From Hymenopus coronatus (lineage: Eukaryota; Arthropoda; Insecta; Mantodea; Hymenopodidae), in contig CM060900.1 in assembly GCA_030762935.1 (NCBI GenBank), positions 291,648,236 to 291,712,235 of the forward strand: 64,000 nt of DNA, written 5' to 3'. The notes under the pieces were generated by a model. That model was given only the letters and a program-made list of their open reading frames with translations. It ran no database searches and was not told the DNA's origin. Shown here in pieces: positions 10,559 through 24,010 of the stretch (position 1 is the first letter of the stretch; every line of letters begins with the position of its first letter). A program made the translations under genes and the position numbers.

Positions 10559-12014
10559 AGATTCTATTTTGTTTATTCAGTAGCGCTATTTTGATTTTCA
10601 GTCTGATCCCCCACAAGCAGTAGCTGGCTGACGGTCGGGTGGGGCCTGCCTTCTCACCACTACTCACAACGGGTTCTGGGAATCTGAAGCCCCTGTTCCG
10701 TAAGTTCTTTTCATTTAGAAACTCTGCCATATAGTTATTTAAAATAAGACATTTTTCTTACTGGGGGTCAGAATATACAATTAATCAATCTTAGTGGAAA
10801 GGTGAAGATGAAGGTGCTGATGATTGGCTCGAGGTCCCGGATTCGCCTTGCCCGTATCTGCATTAGAGGCCCCCTGGGGCGAGTAATGATAGTAGTAAAA
10901 TAATAATAATAACAACATCAACAATATTAATAACAACACTGGATAGCAAATTTTGACCTTTTATTTCTTACACGAATGAAATCTCACTCACTTTTCTTAA
11001 GGATTACCTATGCTGAACACAAATATGACAACAGGGATGCTAAATCGGTCCGGATTTAAAATAACATTAAGAAAAAATAGAACAGTAATTTTTTATATCA
11101 GATTTGTCCGATATTTTGTAAAACAGATACCTGTTTGCTTAGCTTTGGTAAATATCCTTTTTGTTTGCTTCCCTCGGGTAGTTGTGTTGGGGATCATTGC
11201 TGGTTCAGTAGGTGATGGGTAAAGTAGCTCCTCACTAAAGGGTACAGGACGAGTGGCCGAATGTATACTTGGACATGTGTTAGCCTTCTTTTTATATTCG
11301 TCATAATTCGGAGTAGACAGTCGTCAGTGTGATTTGTTAGCTCCAGCCAAATAACTGGAATAGCAAAATGCAAAAAGGTCTCATGTGATTCAACCAATCC
11401 AGAAGATTCGTGTAGCAGTCTTACAACATATATATGCAGTCTATCTCTTATTTTTGTTTCATAATTTGCAGAATTCCCCAAAATAATATTTGTAAGCTGT
11501 TTTTATTATATCGATGCCAGTTCTCCGCTGCACCACACCATTTCGCTGCAAATGCATATAGGATTATTATCCATTTACATATATTGTTAACAACAAGCAA
11601 AAAATAATATTAAGTTAATTCTACAGCACGTCACAAACTGTGTTGTAGTGTTTTAAGACGAAGTTTTCAATCAAATTTTGATACTATTAGTAACTCACAT
11701 CTTCACTCCAAAACACTTCTCTGGCACTCAAGATATCGACTGGAAATAAACTCTTGTTTGGTCTGTTTATAAATAGACATATCTGTTAGCCCCTTCTTCA
11801 CAATAGGAAACCCAAGCTAAGACCAGCTCATAATTTTAAGTGTGCTTACTCATCCCCTAAAATCCTCTACATTTTTATTTAGTTACAACTTACTGATATC
11901 AGTAATTGCCATACTATATAAATTAAAAGATACTGGCAGATTTCAGTAACATTTTGGTCATAAGGGGTCCTCAATTAATTAAAAGTTTTATTCAGTAGTC
12001 ATTTCGCAGGAAGT
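10559..12014. other. Spacer without recognisable gene
   Basis: AT-rich, with scattered short open frames (for example 11010-11222 plus and 11194-11481 minus) that resemble nothing I know. A short taa/aac-rich stretch lies near 10895-10940. Confidence 0.45.
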
Positions 12015-12015
12015 G

Positions 12016-12039
12016 ATAATAATAATAATAATAATAATA

Positions 12040-12091
<52 letters not shown>

Positions 12092-12198
12092 CAACGACGA
12101 TGACGATCACGATCACGATCATAATGATCATAAGCATAAGCATAATAATATAAACAACAAAAACAACAATACTACTACTACTAATAATAATAATATTA

Positions 12199-12230
<32 letters not shown>

Positions 12231-12232
12231 CG
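12016..12232. repeat. ATA/AAT microsatellite cluster
   Basis: Long aat runs broken by gacgatgac and gatcac stretches and by cat/act triplets. Confidence 0.95.
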
Positions 12233-12845
12233 CTCAACTATGCAGACATTGCCAACCAATCAATTATAACTGCACACTTCATCTGCACATGGGAATCACA
12301 TTTTTCACAAAACTGCACCGCCCTTTTGTATTCTACGCGTCCCCAGTTTGGGCATGTGCGGCAAAAACTTGAATAAAATCGTTTCAATCTGTTCAAAACA
12401 GAATAAAGCATATTATCGCCAAAGCTTTTATACTCACGCCCCCAAAGTTTCTTCACTAGGAACACCGAATGCACTGCATTGAGGATTCCAATAAAATTTT
12501 ACAGCCGTCTTCTACGCCAACTTCGCCAAAAGCTGCAAACTGGAAATACAAACACTGGAAACCTACGAAATGATCATCAGTAAATATAAGTGACCGCCGT
12601 TACTTTTTTCTCTTTTTTTTATAGAACCTAACCAACAATAAATAATCTTTCATTCTAATTTGTCAATCAACCTGCTACTTTGATAAACCGCTACCCGGCT
12701 ACAGTTACAGCAGGCCGTGAATGTCATGCTTAGAAGTGAACGATTGGTGGATTATGTACAGGAACAAAAACATTTTTATACTCAACTAAACTCAAAATAT
12801 AAATTAGTTTACGATTTAAAGAGGAATTTCAACATCAGTAGCATT
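12233..12845. other. Spacer before copy A2
   Basis: A minus-strand open frame at 12238-12474 (78 codons, two CxxC-like pairs) is not recognised. Homology to other I-like copies starts near 12846. Confidence 0.4.
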
Positions 12846-14239
12846 AAAATCTCACTGCCGTCATACATCTTGGTTATAAACAGAACTGAGAAAGGTAGAA
12901 AATTTACGTCGGTTAGCTCTTTTGCTATTCAAACGGGTATAGACAAAATTGTTGGTACGGTGCAATCCTGTATTAGAGCTCGAAATGGTACACTCCTGGT
13001 TGAGGTACTTCAGTATCACAGACAGAGAAAATACTTAGAGCCAAAATGTTAGGCAGCTACCCTATTAAGGTCGAGAAACATAAAACTCTTAACTCCTCTA
13101 GCGGCGTTGTTATCACCCGCGCATTTAGCTGTTTGTCCAATGAGGAGCTTCAAGAAAACCTGGTAGACCAAGGTGTAACATCCGTTTACAGGGTTCAACG
13201 CAAAGTAAACGAATTCGCGCCTACCCGTACCCTGTTCCTTGCATTTGATAGAGTCGAACTCCCTCAAAAGCTTAACGCAGGGTGCAAAGTCATCGAGTTT
13301 AGGGCCTACATTCCAAACCCCTCACGAATTTACAAGTGCCAGCGGTTTGGGCATACCAGCGAATTTTGTACTGGTCGATCTACCTGCTCTATCTGTGATG
13401 ACGCTTCGCACGATGGGGACTGCAGTACCCTTCCACCTTGTGTGAACTATATCGAGCAACACCCATCTGGTTCCGAGAGTGCCCCCGTTTTTTTTTAGGA
13501 GAGGGCGATCCAGGAAATTCGGGTGAAACATAAGGTGTCCTTCTCCGAGGTCCGTAAGCTCCTGCTCATCCGTCAATCCTCTGTCCCGCGGTCCGATTCT
13601 TATAGTTCTGTTACAGCTAAACCGGTGCCGGGGTGGGAGATCGTAACACAGACCTGCGATATCAATGGAGCCAATATTGCAGAAAAAAGTATTGTTGCCA
13701 GAGCTCTTACGAAGACCTCAACAACGCCATCGTCGGCGTCACCATCTGCCAAATCCGCCAATGTAAAGCATATTCCAACAAAATTGTCACCCCTACCGTC
13801 GACCTCAGGCTATAAGATTGGCAAAACCGTAGAGTATTCTGCACCAAAGAAAGCTTTTAAGACCAGCAATGTTTGGACTGACTTCATTGAAGATCGTGTT
13901 GCACCTGCACCCAAAACATCCAGGTGTGGTAAAAGTCCACTTCAGTCTCCACGCAGATACTCATCTGAGGAATCTTCTGGGAGAAGCTCCGACTGGCGAC
14001 GTCCATCTTCGCCGATCGGTACCTCAAATCGGTTCGAAATTTTTGAACCGAAGTTCTTTATTGGTACACGCTCCTCCCCTGTGGAAGAGATGGAACAGGA
14101 GGATTCTTCCCGACTGCCAGACGGACGGTGGTAAACGGCAAGGTCGTGCTCCTGAAAAAAAGTGTTAGTCCGACGGCTAAAAGGAATAAATTAACTCGAC
14201 CAGCATCACCCAATATGGAGAAACGCTTTTCTGTTTAGA
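12846..14239 (+). pseudogene. I-like copy A2, ORF1 (Gag-like, zinc knuckles)
   Basis: This is an RNA-binding structural protein of an I-type retrotransposon. The N-terminal part aligns by eye with copies A4 and A5 (GRKFTSVSSFAIQTGIDKIV near 12894-12953). The frame then shifts at about 13046 and runs through LNSSSGVV and VYRVQRKV. Next come three Cys/His knuckles between about 13333 and 13450 (CQRFGHTSEFC, CSICDDASHDGDC, CVNYIEQHPSGS), the last having lost a Cys. A Ser/Pro-rich C-terminal half (13523-14134) follows. The end reads PNMEKRFSV then stop at 14239, matching the ends of A3 and A5. Stops near 13498 and 14134 and at least two frameshifts disable it. Confidence 0.75.
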
Positions 14240-14263
14240 ACTTATCCCATAATATAGATAATA

Positions 14264-17200
14264 GCTATCCTACAGTGGAACATATGCGGCTTTTGATCAC
14301 ATCGGATAGAGCTGGAACTGTTACTCAACTCGCATTAACCTCTTGTCGTCTGCCTACAAAACAATGTTACATTCAGGCACTACTCTTCTGTACGGCGTGA
14401 TTTATCTCCGGCAGAAGGTTTTCCAACACGGGGGCACTATGATGCTCATTTGAGGTAACAGTTATGCTGATTCCGTCTCCTTACAGTCTGACCTCCAGTC
14501 AGTCGTTGTAAGGATTATTGAGCCCTCTGCCCGATCTACCATTTGTAGTATCTATCTGCCTCGCTCTAATGACTTCTCGCGCACCGAGTTAGGTGACCTC
14601 GTTTCCCAGTTATCAGCACCATTTCTATTGGTGGGGGACATGAATGCCACCACACACTTTGGGCTCACTTCGGGCTTGTGCGAGAGGTAACATAGTGGCC
14701 AACTTCATTGACGCTAATAACCCCTCTCTCTCCTAAAAGCCAGAGGGCGTACATTTCCTTTTGATGCCTTCAACAGTATTTCATACCTGGATATGGTGGT
14801 TTGTTCTCGTTTCCTTACAAAGGAATGTTATCTCTGATTTGCATTCTAGTGAGCACTTTACGGCATTTATTAGTCTCTTAGTCCAAGATATATGTTCCGC
14901 AAGTTTACCTATATAGCGCTTCGACAGAGCCAACTGGGACCGTTATTCCACCCTGCCTGTTTTAACTACAACGAGCACGACTCTGTGAACTTTTTAGTCG
15001 AACACCTCACAGAGACTATAATTTCTGTTGCCGAGCTTTCTATTCTGCGGTCAACTGGACTACCCCGTCGCTTTCGTGTCTCCTGTTGGAAAAATGACTG
15101 CCGGAGTACTATTCGTTTTCGCAGTTGTGCTCTCAGATTCCTCCAACGTCACCCTACACTGATAATCTAATACAACGTAAAAGAACTTCGTGCCAAATCT
15201 AGACCAACATATTCAGAATAGCAAAAAACATCCTGGAGTAAATTAGCAGCATATTTTAACCGACATACAGCTTCCTCTGCGTGTGGGATAAGTTACGGCG
15301 TGTCGCCGGAAAAACGACCCAAATGTCCATCGCCGGTATATAAAAGAAAGCTACAGACACTGTTGTGGAACCTTTAGACGTAGTTAATATTCTTGGCAGT
15401 GCTTTCGCTCAAGTGTCTAGCTCAGATAGCTATTCCCTTGAGTTCCTGCCTGTCTCAGGTAGAATCTAAAGCGTTCCTCTTCCGTTGTGATAACTTGGAA
15501 GATTATGCTCGCCTTTTCACCATGGCGAAGCTAGACCAGGCTTTTTCATCTTTGCGAAACTCTGCACCCGGTCGAGATGGCATCCACGTCGAAATGTTGT
15601 AACATCTCTCTCCCGAGGGGAAGGCTTTCCTACTCATGGTCTATAAACGCGTCTGGACTGCCTGCAGTTTTCCAGAGAAGTGGCGGGAGGCCACCATCAT
15701 TCCATTTTTGAAACCTGGAAAGGCTCGTCACCTTCCTTCAAGCTACCGCCCTATATCCCTCACCAGATGCGTTTCCAAGGTGATGGAATGCATGATAAAT
15801 GGGCGGTTGGTATGGTGGCTTGACATTCACACATTTTTCACGAACACCCAGTACGGTATTTGCCGACTTCGTTCAGTAGCTGACCATCTTTTATCGCTGT
15901 GTATCGCTGTCAATGCAGTTCATGGACGACTTTTTTCAAAAATTGTCAAAGAGTTGGAATATTCTTTGGTCTGGAGAAGGTTGATGATACGTGTTGGCGA
16001 GCTGGGATCTTACGTTACTTTCACCGTTGGAATCTACGTGGACGCCTATCACTGTTTACTCAGGAGTTTAAGCAGGACCGCGTTTTCCCAGTATGGGTCG
16101 GCTGGTTTTTTTCTAACCATATTGTTCAAGAAAACGGTGTGCCTCAGGAGTCGGTTCTGAGCGTGACGCTGTTTGCAATAGCGTCCTACTTATTCGTGGA
16201 CGACTTTACCACCTTTTGAAATTCTCAGAGTACGCCGTTTTTGGAACGCTGTCTCCAGCGGGTTTAGACAACCCCTATAATTGCAGATTGTAAAACGGCT
16301 TTCCTTTCTCGACTTAGAACTGCGTTAACTTCTGGCGGCGTAGGTGGCGCATGGCGTCTACTCTTTACCTCGGGCCAGACTTACTTTTCTTTGCCCATCA
16401 GGTGAGATTCCTGGAGATGGTATTGGATCGGAAGCTATGCTGGTCACCACATATAGCACAGTTTAAAGCGCGGTATGACCGTTCCGAGAAAATGTTACTG
16501 ATACTAAGTGGCAAATCTTAGGGAGCAGACTCATAGTGCTGCTCCGCTTTTATCGAGCTCTGATTAGACTCAAGTTAGACTATGGTGGCACTGTGTATTC
16601 TTCAGCACGACTATCTGTTCTTAGAAGCTTAGACACAGTCCATAATCAGGGCATCCGTGTGGTTGTTGCGGCTTTACCTACCAGCCCGGTTATTAGCCTC
16701 CTTGCTAAAACGGCAAAACCATCTCTGAGATGTCCTCCTAGGTAATTATACCTGTGGGCTTAACTGTATGCTTTCGCATCCTACGAATATGTGTTTTACA
16801 TCTAAAGAGCTGGACGAGCGTTATCGCAACCTGTCACTTAGTCCAAGGCCTGCAAGTTTTCGCTTTCTTGAGCTCTTTCAAAATCTGAATATCGAAACGC
16901 CTATCGTGTTTTCCTGGGGTAGTGTGTGCACACACCTTGATTACGTGCTACAAATGACTTCGATATCAGGATGACGGCCTAAGGAAAATCTACACTGCCA
17001 GTGCCTTGTATCTGTATTACTTTTTAGAATTTTTATCACATTAGAGTGACCGAATTTGTATATACACCGATGGAAGTTAGTGCACTAAAGGTGTAGGATG
17101 TGCCTTTGTTATTGGACCCAATATCTATACTTTCGGCTTACCCAATAGCACATCTGTTTATATTGCAGAACTGTATGCCATATAACGAGCCATTTTGTAT

Positions 17201-17830
17201 GTACGTCTCGAAATTTGGGTGACTGCCTGATCACGATTGATTCCATTAGTGCCGTTTAGAGCCTTCATGAGCTGTACAGCCACCATCCCATTTTACGATG
17301 CATAGTTTGCACGATTCTGGCATTATTATGGACTGCGCCTAGATTCCTGGACACGTTGGATTTTCGGGGAACGAATTGGTAGATTTGGCAGCAAAGATGG
17401 CTACTACAGAACCCAGTGTTTCCGTTAATTCTGTATCGACTGAAGACTTTCGAATTTTCAGCGCCGAGCAGTGGTTTCGCTCTGGCATACGGAGAGGTCA
17501 ACTTTACGCGGAAACAAGCTTAGGAAGGTGAAGGACTGGGTAACCTCCTCTCGTTTATTCCGTCGGTAGAAGGTAATGTTGGCTAGACTACGACTTGGTC
17601 ACCGTAATTTTACCCACAGCTACCTTTTTAAACGAGAAGCTGTTCCTGTCTGTGCGCTCTTTGCGGAGGCACAATCAGTCCGTAATATGTTGCTAGAGTG
17701 TGGTCATCTAGCACACATTCGTCCATCTATGGACATGCCGGCCTCTCTCCCCGATGTCTTGGCTAATGATTTTAGAGCAGTGGCCCGGGTTTTAAGAGTT
17801 TTAGAAGTTAGTTTTACCTTGAGGTTTTAG
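14264..17830 (+). pseudogene. I-like copy A2, ORF2 (endonuclease, RT, RNase H)
   Basis: Order of domains: apurinic-type endonuclease (ILQWN near 14270, a GDMNA box near 14635-14650, LDMVVCS near 14790); a linker; the RT (YRPISLTRCVSKVMECMING near 15750-15800, a VDDFTTF box near 16190-16215); a linker with RLDYGG-like sequence near 16555; and RNase H (IPGHVGFSGNELVDLAAK near 17340-17395). A Cys/His tail ends at 17830 (NMLLECGHLAHIR). Many frameshifts and stops separate the pieces, so no intact enzyme is possible. It keeps the full linear layout of the family and is the best guide to domain order besides A5. Confidence 0.75.
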
Positions 17831-18190
17831 TCTGTGGTTGCTGTACACTGTAATGATGTAACGGATTTTAAACTTTTAATCAGCTCATGTTTAATCTTTA
17901 AGTTTTAATCGTAACAACTTTCTTTATCGACATATTGTTTTATGTTTCCTCTAATTTCAGCTCTTTTAATGCCATAGTTTTATCGCCAGCTCTGGTTTCA
18001 AGGCTGCACAGTTATTTTATCTTGGTTTACTTTTATATACTGAGTTCTATTTCTTGTTATAGCTCCTTTGATTGAGATTCTTTTTAGCATAATTTTCTCT
18101 CAGGTGCTTTCACTCCCCCGTTTTATGGTAAGGGCACTGATAACGTAGCAGTTGGGTAGCCTTAAACCCCAATCTTCGTCATCTTTTGTG
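17831..18190 (+). mobile_element. 3' UTR of I-like copy A2
   Basis: T-rich, with the shared terminal block cactgataacgtagcagttg followed by ggtagcctta at about 18135-18165. It ends in a short atct/catc tail. Confidence 0.6.
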
Positions 18191-18224
18191 ATAACAAAGA
18201 CCTTGTTTCAGTAGAAACTTTCAG

Positions 18225-19115
18225 GAGGTTCTGTGCCAGCAAAAGGTACCGTATAAGAATTGACTTAAAATGACAGCTTACAAGATCGGTTCAAAATGCT
18301 CCCAGAAGCTGAGCACCATTTGTCTGCACAGCTAAGTTACAGAAGCAGGTGCAAGAGATAATGCAAAGAAGTCTTCGTAATTCAACCAGGAGATTGAGTC
18401 AATAGGGTCATGTCCGCGAGAGGAGCTGTAGACGTATATTAATGGGACTGAAGTTAAAACGTAAGGGATAAGTCTTATCCAAGAACTGAAGTAACCTGAT
18501 CTGTACAAGGGGGTGAATTTATGTTCATGGCTGTTGAAAAAATTGCAAGTGGTATCTTGGACCCATTAAGTCTCATCATTAGTGTGCAACCGTGGTTCTG
18601 TCATTCTGGGTTCGTAAATTCCCAAATCAACTAGTATTGGTCAACAAAAATTCCAAACCAGGTTCCCTTGCATGACGAGAAAATTGGTGTTTGGTGAGCC
18701 ATTACCACCACACGCGTTATAGGGCCCACATTCTTTGTGACGATGTGTATTTGGAATCCTGGAGGAGTCTTATTAAAACTTGACTGAAGAGGAGCGTCAG
18801 TTACGTTTCTTTCAGCACGACGGGGCAACACACCACATTTCAGTTGCATTATACCAGAGAAGACAATCAACAAAGGCTTGAGGCCTTCACGGTCAGCAGA
18901 CTTGTTCACTTGTGACATTTAAATTTGGGGTCTGTTAAAGAAGAAGTTTATGAAACAAATCCACATAGCATTGAAGAACTCTAGGCCAGAATCCAGGATG
19001 TCATCAATGGCATCACAACACAAGAACTGACAAGGGTATGTATAAATCTCCTCAGGCGTGCTCACATGTGATTTGAAGGGACGGAGGATATTTTCAGCAC
19101 CTACTGACTGACTGA
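18225..19115 (+). pseudogene. Tc1/mariner-superfamily transposase relic
   Basis: Recognisable phrases in several plus-strand frames are a helix-turn-helix-like start near 18300-18420, DLYKGVNLCSWLLKK near 18500-18550, a catalytic-type box LTEEERQLRFFQHDGATHH near 18785-18835, and a C-terminal phrase NPHSIEEL ... VINGITTQELTRV near 18960-19035. The QxDGAxxH box is characteristic of IS630-Tc1-mariner DDE transposases. There are many stops and frameshifts, and I did not find clear terminal inverted repeats. The minus-strand open frames here (18631-18918, 18919-19137) are shadows. Confidence 0.65.
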
Positions 19116-19199
19116 CTGACTCGTTGGCACAGCTCACTAAGAGCCATAGCCTACCGCCCGGTTGCTGCGACCCCTTTCTCGGACCATTACAGACGTCAT

Positions 19200-19446
19200 G
19201 GATGGGGTGTAGTATTGGGTGAGATGTGGTCAGCGCTTCAATCCCCCCAGCCAGTTAATGTGGTCTTCAGGACCTGCAGCCGCTACTTCTCCATCAAGTG
19301 GCTCCTCAATTGGCCCCCCAATTACCACACGAGGCTAAGTGCACCCCGGTCCAGGTCTCCCAGTGGAGGAGAAATCCCCACGCCGGTACTGGGAATCGAA
19401 CCCAGGTCATCCGATTGGCAAGCAGCAACGCTACCACCGCTCTAAA
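19200..19446 (-). mobile_element. tRNA-derived SINE, second family
   Basis: On the minus strand it opens with agcggtggtagcgttgctgc (A-box region) and has the B-box core gggttcgattc about 50 bp on. The body follows. A different body sequence distinguishes it from the SINE at 7115-7286. Confidence 0.7.
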
Positions 19447-19919
19447 GAGACAATCTCAGCATCCACTGTGAAGGTGAATAGTCATATTCAATGCACTATA
19501 TTTCATTTTATGTTCAATTCATGTGTTGGCTTTAAGGCCCGATTTTACAAACCGCATTCTGTAGCTGAACATGGAGGCAAAAAAGAAAAAAAAAAAAAAA
19601 AAAAAAAAGGAAGCTTTTTTAATAGTAGGCGTGCGGCTAGAGTAAGAAAAATAGTGTGAGCTGGGTATTCAGGTTTCGAGGAAACACCCCGTTTAGTGAA
19701 GTTTAATTCTACCCTTGAAAATACGCAAGGCAAAAAGGCGTGTCAGGGTGATAGCCTGGTGCAGGCCTGAGCAAATCCGGTCTGGCACCCGGAGATTAAT
19801 GCGTGCAGTTGGCTAGGAATGGAAGTGGAAAGGGAAGCGTGAAGAGCTACGGATTACAATGAAATAAGATTGGGTGTTCTAAAGACATACATTTAAAAAT
19901 GAGTAGTGAGGCGTGGGTC
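19447..19919. other. Spacer with an A-rich run
   Basis: Contains an A run at 19583-19608. No gene recognised. Confidence 0.45.
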
Positions 19920-21845
19920 CTACCGTCGATTGTCGCACTGACCATCCGAGGCTGTGTGACCAATTTGCCGCTGCCAAAGAAAACTAAACCCGTAGGATAT
20001 TCTGCATCGGTTTTGTGCGAACCAACTTCCTAAGGCGTAAGGCAAAGTCCTCTTCCAAAGTATCTACGAGAAAGTAAAGTCCACGTCATTATCCACGCAG
20101 ATCCTATTGTTAGGCATCCGCTGGGAGGAGTATCGATCGGCGACGACCATCTTCGCCACTAATCGGTTCGAGGCTCTCGAACCGAAGTTTTCTATTGGAA
20201 AGGGGTCCTCCCACGTGAAGGAGATGGATCAGGATGATTGTGAACCCAGAACCAGATGGACAGTGTGTAAGCGGCAGTATCGTGCTCGTGAAATAAGTGT
20301 TAGTCTGACAGCGAAGAAAAATAAACTAAACCGACCCGCGCAGCCGAATATGCAGAAACGCCTTTCCATTTAAAACTTATCCCATACCATTCCCCATGGC
20401 TATCCTACAGTGAAACATACATGGAATCAGACCACGTAGACCCAAACTTAAACTGTTGCTCAACCAGTATCTCCTTTTGGAGGTACAAGACACCAAGCTC
20501 CGTCTCCAAGACAAACTTACATTAGAGCAGTATTCCTTTGTCCGATGTGATTTATCACCGACATTAAGCCACCATGATTCTTATCAGAGATGATATCGTC
20601 GCTGAATCCGTATCCTTACAATCTGGCACAGAATCCATCGCACTACGGATTATGCTACTCTCCGTTAGCTTCATAATTTTCAGTATGTATGTACCTCCGT
20701 CTGATAGTCTTTCGCGCACTGATTTAGACGAACTAGTCTCCCAGCTCCCAACACCTCTTCTGTTGGTACGGGACGTTGATGCCCACAACCTGATTTGGGG
20801 CTTTCCTAGAGATTGTGCGGGAGATCAACTGATTTCCAATTTCTTGGATCATATTAATCTATCCCTCCTGAGGACCGGAGAACTTGCATTCCTTTCTGGC
20901 GCCTTCCATAGTTTTTCTCACTTGGATATAGCCGTCTGTTCTCAACAGTTGGAAGTTTCCTTAACATGTAATATCATCTCTGACTTACATTCTAGTCATA
21001 ACTTCCCTATTCTGATTTCTCTCTTAGTACAGGATCTATGTTTCACTGGATTACCTAAGAGACGCATAAATCGAGCCAAATGGAACCTTTATTTCAGCTT
21101 GGGCCGCTTTTACTATAATGAGCACGATTCGGTGGATTATTTGTTCCAAAACCTCACCGAGACAATTATTGCCAAATCTGAGCCTTCTATTCCGCGGTCG
21201 ACTGGACAGCTCCGTCAATTTCCTGTCTCTTGGTGGACATATGAATGCCGGGATGTCATTCGTGTTCATAGCCGCGCTCTCACGGTTTTCAAGCGTTTGC
21301 CTACTTCCAAAAATCTTGCACAATATAAAAAGCTGCGTCTCCATTCTAGACAGAATATTAAGCAAAGAAGCAAGTTTGTGGCATCTTTTACTACCGTTTC
21401 CTCTGACTATGGGATAAGTAAAAGCGTGTAGCCCGAAATGTGACCATATGCCGATAATCAGTCTGAAGGCACCTGCCGGCCCTGTGGTTCATGAGTTTGA
21501 CGTTGTTAACACTCTTGGCAGCGTTTTTGCTCATGTGTATAGCTCAGATTATTTTTCGCTTGAATTTCTTCCAGTTAAGGCTCAGATGCAATCTCAAGGG
21601 TTTGCTTTCCGCTCCGGAAACCTTGAAGACTACAATCGGCTTATCAGCATGGCGGAGCTAGATCACGAACTTTCACCTTCTCGAAAGTTTGTAACAGGTC
21701 CAGATGGAATCCACGTCCAATTGTTGCACATGTCTCTCCTGACGTTATGACCTTCGTCCTCGATGGCTATAATCTTGTCTAGATGAATGCCGCTTTTCCA
21801 AATCAGTGGCGGTAGGCCACCACCATACTAACCTATAAACCTGGA
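19920..21845 (+). pseudogene. I-like copy A3 (Gag C-terminus, endonuclease, start of RT)
   Basis: A Gag C-terminal remnant (19990-20370, ending PNMQKRLSI then stop) is followed by ORF2. The endonuclease is readable as one long frame at 20574-21431 (RDVDAHNLIWGF, SHLDIAVCS, SDLHSSHNFPILISLL). The box that normally reads GD begins RD here, so one acidic site is retained but its context is altered. The frame then moves to 21448-21750, the region before the RT palm (GPDGIHVQLLH). The copy stops after YKPGKDRHLPST and abuts the 5' end of copy A4 at about 21860. It is truncated at both ends. Confidence 0.72.
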
Positions 21846-21859
21846 AAGGATCGCCATCT

Positions 21860-22270
21860 ACCTTCTACCCCCCAAGGGCTATCTACAGTAGACACGGTTT
21901 TGGCGCACCCATGAGTTCCGAGCCAACCTTGACACCCTTATGTCAGCAACCTCGGTGTGGTGAGGAAGTTATTAGGTCAAAATGTCCACCCACATGTAGG
22001 CCATGCGTGTAGATCCGCGTTGGTGTAAAGGAATATCCTGATTTGTTGAGCGTTGCGTACCTGAACCTGGGCTTCTGGCTTTCAATAACTGGCTTTGGTT
22101 CCTGCTTCGCCCAAACGGGAGGTGAGGGACTAACCCAACCGTAGTCAATCGGCCAGAACTTGGTATTATCCGAACTCCAGTGTGAGTGGGCTAGCCTGCG
22201 ATATCCTCTTTGTAGCCCTATCACCCCAGTAGTGTGACCTCTCGTTGGGCTCCGTGGTAGGCGGGGAGCA
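21860..22270 (+). mobile_element. 5' UTR of I-like copy A4
   Basis: About 410 bp that align by eye with the leader of copy A5 (25437-25873). Shared blocks include gttgggctccgtggt near the end and tcgttgcgtacctg-like text in the middle. The shared start is a C-run followed by a ggc-ta-tac-gta motif. Confidence 0.6.
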
Positions 22271-23700
22271 CTTGGGGATGAATTAAGCCAATTTTATGAC
22301 ATCCAAAATAAATCAAAAACCAGCTTAATGTGTGGAAAAGAAGTAATCCAGTCCAGTGGTCCCCGCTACTTCATAATACATAGGATAGAGGAAGGCAAGA
22401 AATTTACATCGGTTAGCCATTTACGATCCAAAAAGACCTTGATGAGATACCTGGTCGAGTGAAGTCCAGTACTCGCTCTGAAAACTACACGCTCCTGGTT
22501 GAAGTCGTATCAGCGACCCAGGCAGCGGAATTATTCCGCGCAAATAAGTTTGGCAGTTGCCTTGTGAGCATCGCGATGCACAAGACCTTGAACTCCTCGC
22601 GCGGAGATGTCACCACCCGCGCATTGGACCGTTTGTCCAATGAGGAGATTCAGGAGGAGCTCTCAGCACAGGGCGTTATTCCTCTATATGTGGTTCAAAG
22701 TAGAGTTTATGGTGAATTTGTGCCTAGATATACACTGTTCCTTACCTTTGATCGGGAGATCTCACTGAAGGTATTGAGGCAGGTTACCAAGCTATCGAGG
22801 TAATGTCATACAATCCGAAACCGTTGCGCTGCTACAATGTTAACGCTTTGTACATAGTAAATTCTTTAGTGGTCAGCCTACCTGTGCCAACTGTGGAGAT
22901 GTCAAGCACATTGGAGGTTGCACATCGATAACCATGCTGTGTTAACTGCGGCGGTGAGCATCCTACTAGTTCCCGCGACTGTTTTGGAGAGGAGAGAGCG
23001 AATCAAGAGATCCTGGTTAGGAAGAATGTGTCATCTCGGAAGCGGGAAGCTCCTACAAATCCGCCAGTCTTCAGGCTCACGGTCTTGTGCCTAAGTCAGT
23101 ACATAAGCGGGAAATCGCAACGCAGACCTGCGATATAAACGGAGCCACAATTGCAGAAAAAATTCTCTTAGACAGACTACTAACCAGGCCTACAGCATTC
23201 AGGTCAATGTCGGCGTTATGAAATGCCTCTTCCTCCTTTGTAAGGCATATTCCATAAAAGGTGACCTCCAAACCTTCGACCTTGGACAGTACGTTACGCA
23301 ACCGTCGCATATTCTGCACCAGCGAAAGCCTTTAAATCAAAATATGTCCAGCCTGAATTCCTAACGGACAATGTTAAGTCCCATATCAAGCCATCTAAGG
23401 GCAATAAAATTGCCCCTTCTTCTCAGCGTAGATCTTGTTCTGATGTATCTTCTGGGGAGGCAACTGGTTGGCGATCGCCATTCTGCCGATAGGCACCTTT
23501 AAACTCTTGGAGGCTCTCGAACCAAAATTTTTCACTGTAAATGGGACCTCCCCATGGAGAAGATGGACCATGAGGATTCTGCCCTTACTACTTGACGGCC
23601 AGTGCATAAGCGGCAGGATCGTGCTCCTGAAAAAAGCGTTAGTCCGACGGCCAGAAAAATAAAATGTCCCGACCAGCACAGCCATATATGGAGATACACA
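22271..23700 (+). pseudogene. I-like copy A4, ORF1 (Gag-like)
   Basis: Gag N-terminus near 22271-22460 in a decayed frame, then an open stretch 22459-22803 (LNSSRGDVTTRALDRLSNEE, VYGEFVPRYTLF). Knuckle remnants lie between 22820 and 22990 (CANCGD, CCVNCGGEHPTSSRDC in shifted frames). A Ser/Pro-rich C-terminal half extends to about 23700. Multiple frameshifts. Confidence 0.65.
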
Positions 23701-23703
23701 TAC

Positions 23704-24010
23704 GCCATGGCTATCCTACGGTGGAACATACGCAGAATTAGACCACGTTGACTAGAGCTTGATCTGTTGGTTTACCAGGATCAATCAGTCTTTGGTCGTA
23801 TGCTTGCAAGAGACTAAACTTCGTCCCCAAGGCAACCTTAGCATCAGGCGGTATTCTTCTCTCTTGTATGATATAACACCGGCGGATGCAGTACGTGCAC
23901 ATGGGGGCACTATGATTCTTATCAGAGGTGACGTCTAAATTTGTACTCATTCAGTCTTATATAGAGTCCATTGCATTAAGGTTTAAGCTACCCTCCATTT
24001 AGTTCACTCC
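23704..24010 (+). pseudogene. I-like copy A4, start of ORF2 endonuclease
   Basis: Begins with MAILRWN-type sequence at about 23707 and reaches the ESIALRF stretch near 23965. It stops abruptly where a second 5'-leader fragment begins (24011). Confidence 0.55.

Noticed and set aside
18631..19137. Two minus-strand open frames
   Set aside because: Shadows of the plus-strand Tc1/mariner relic.
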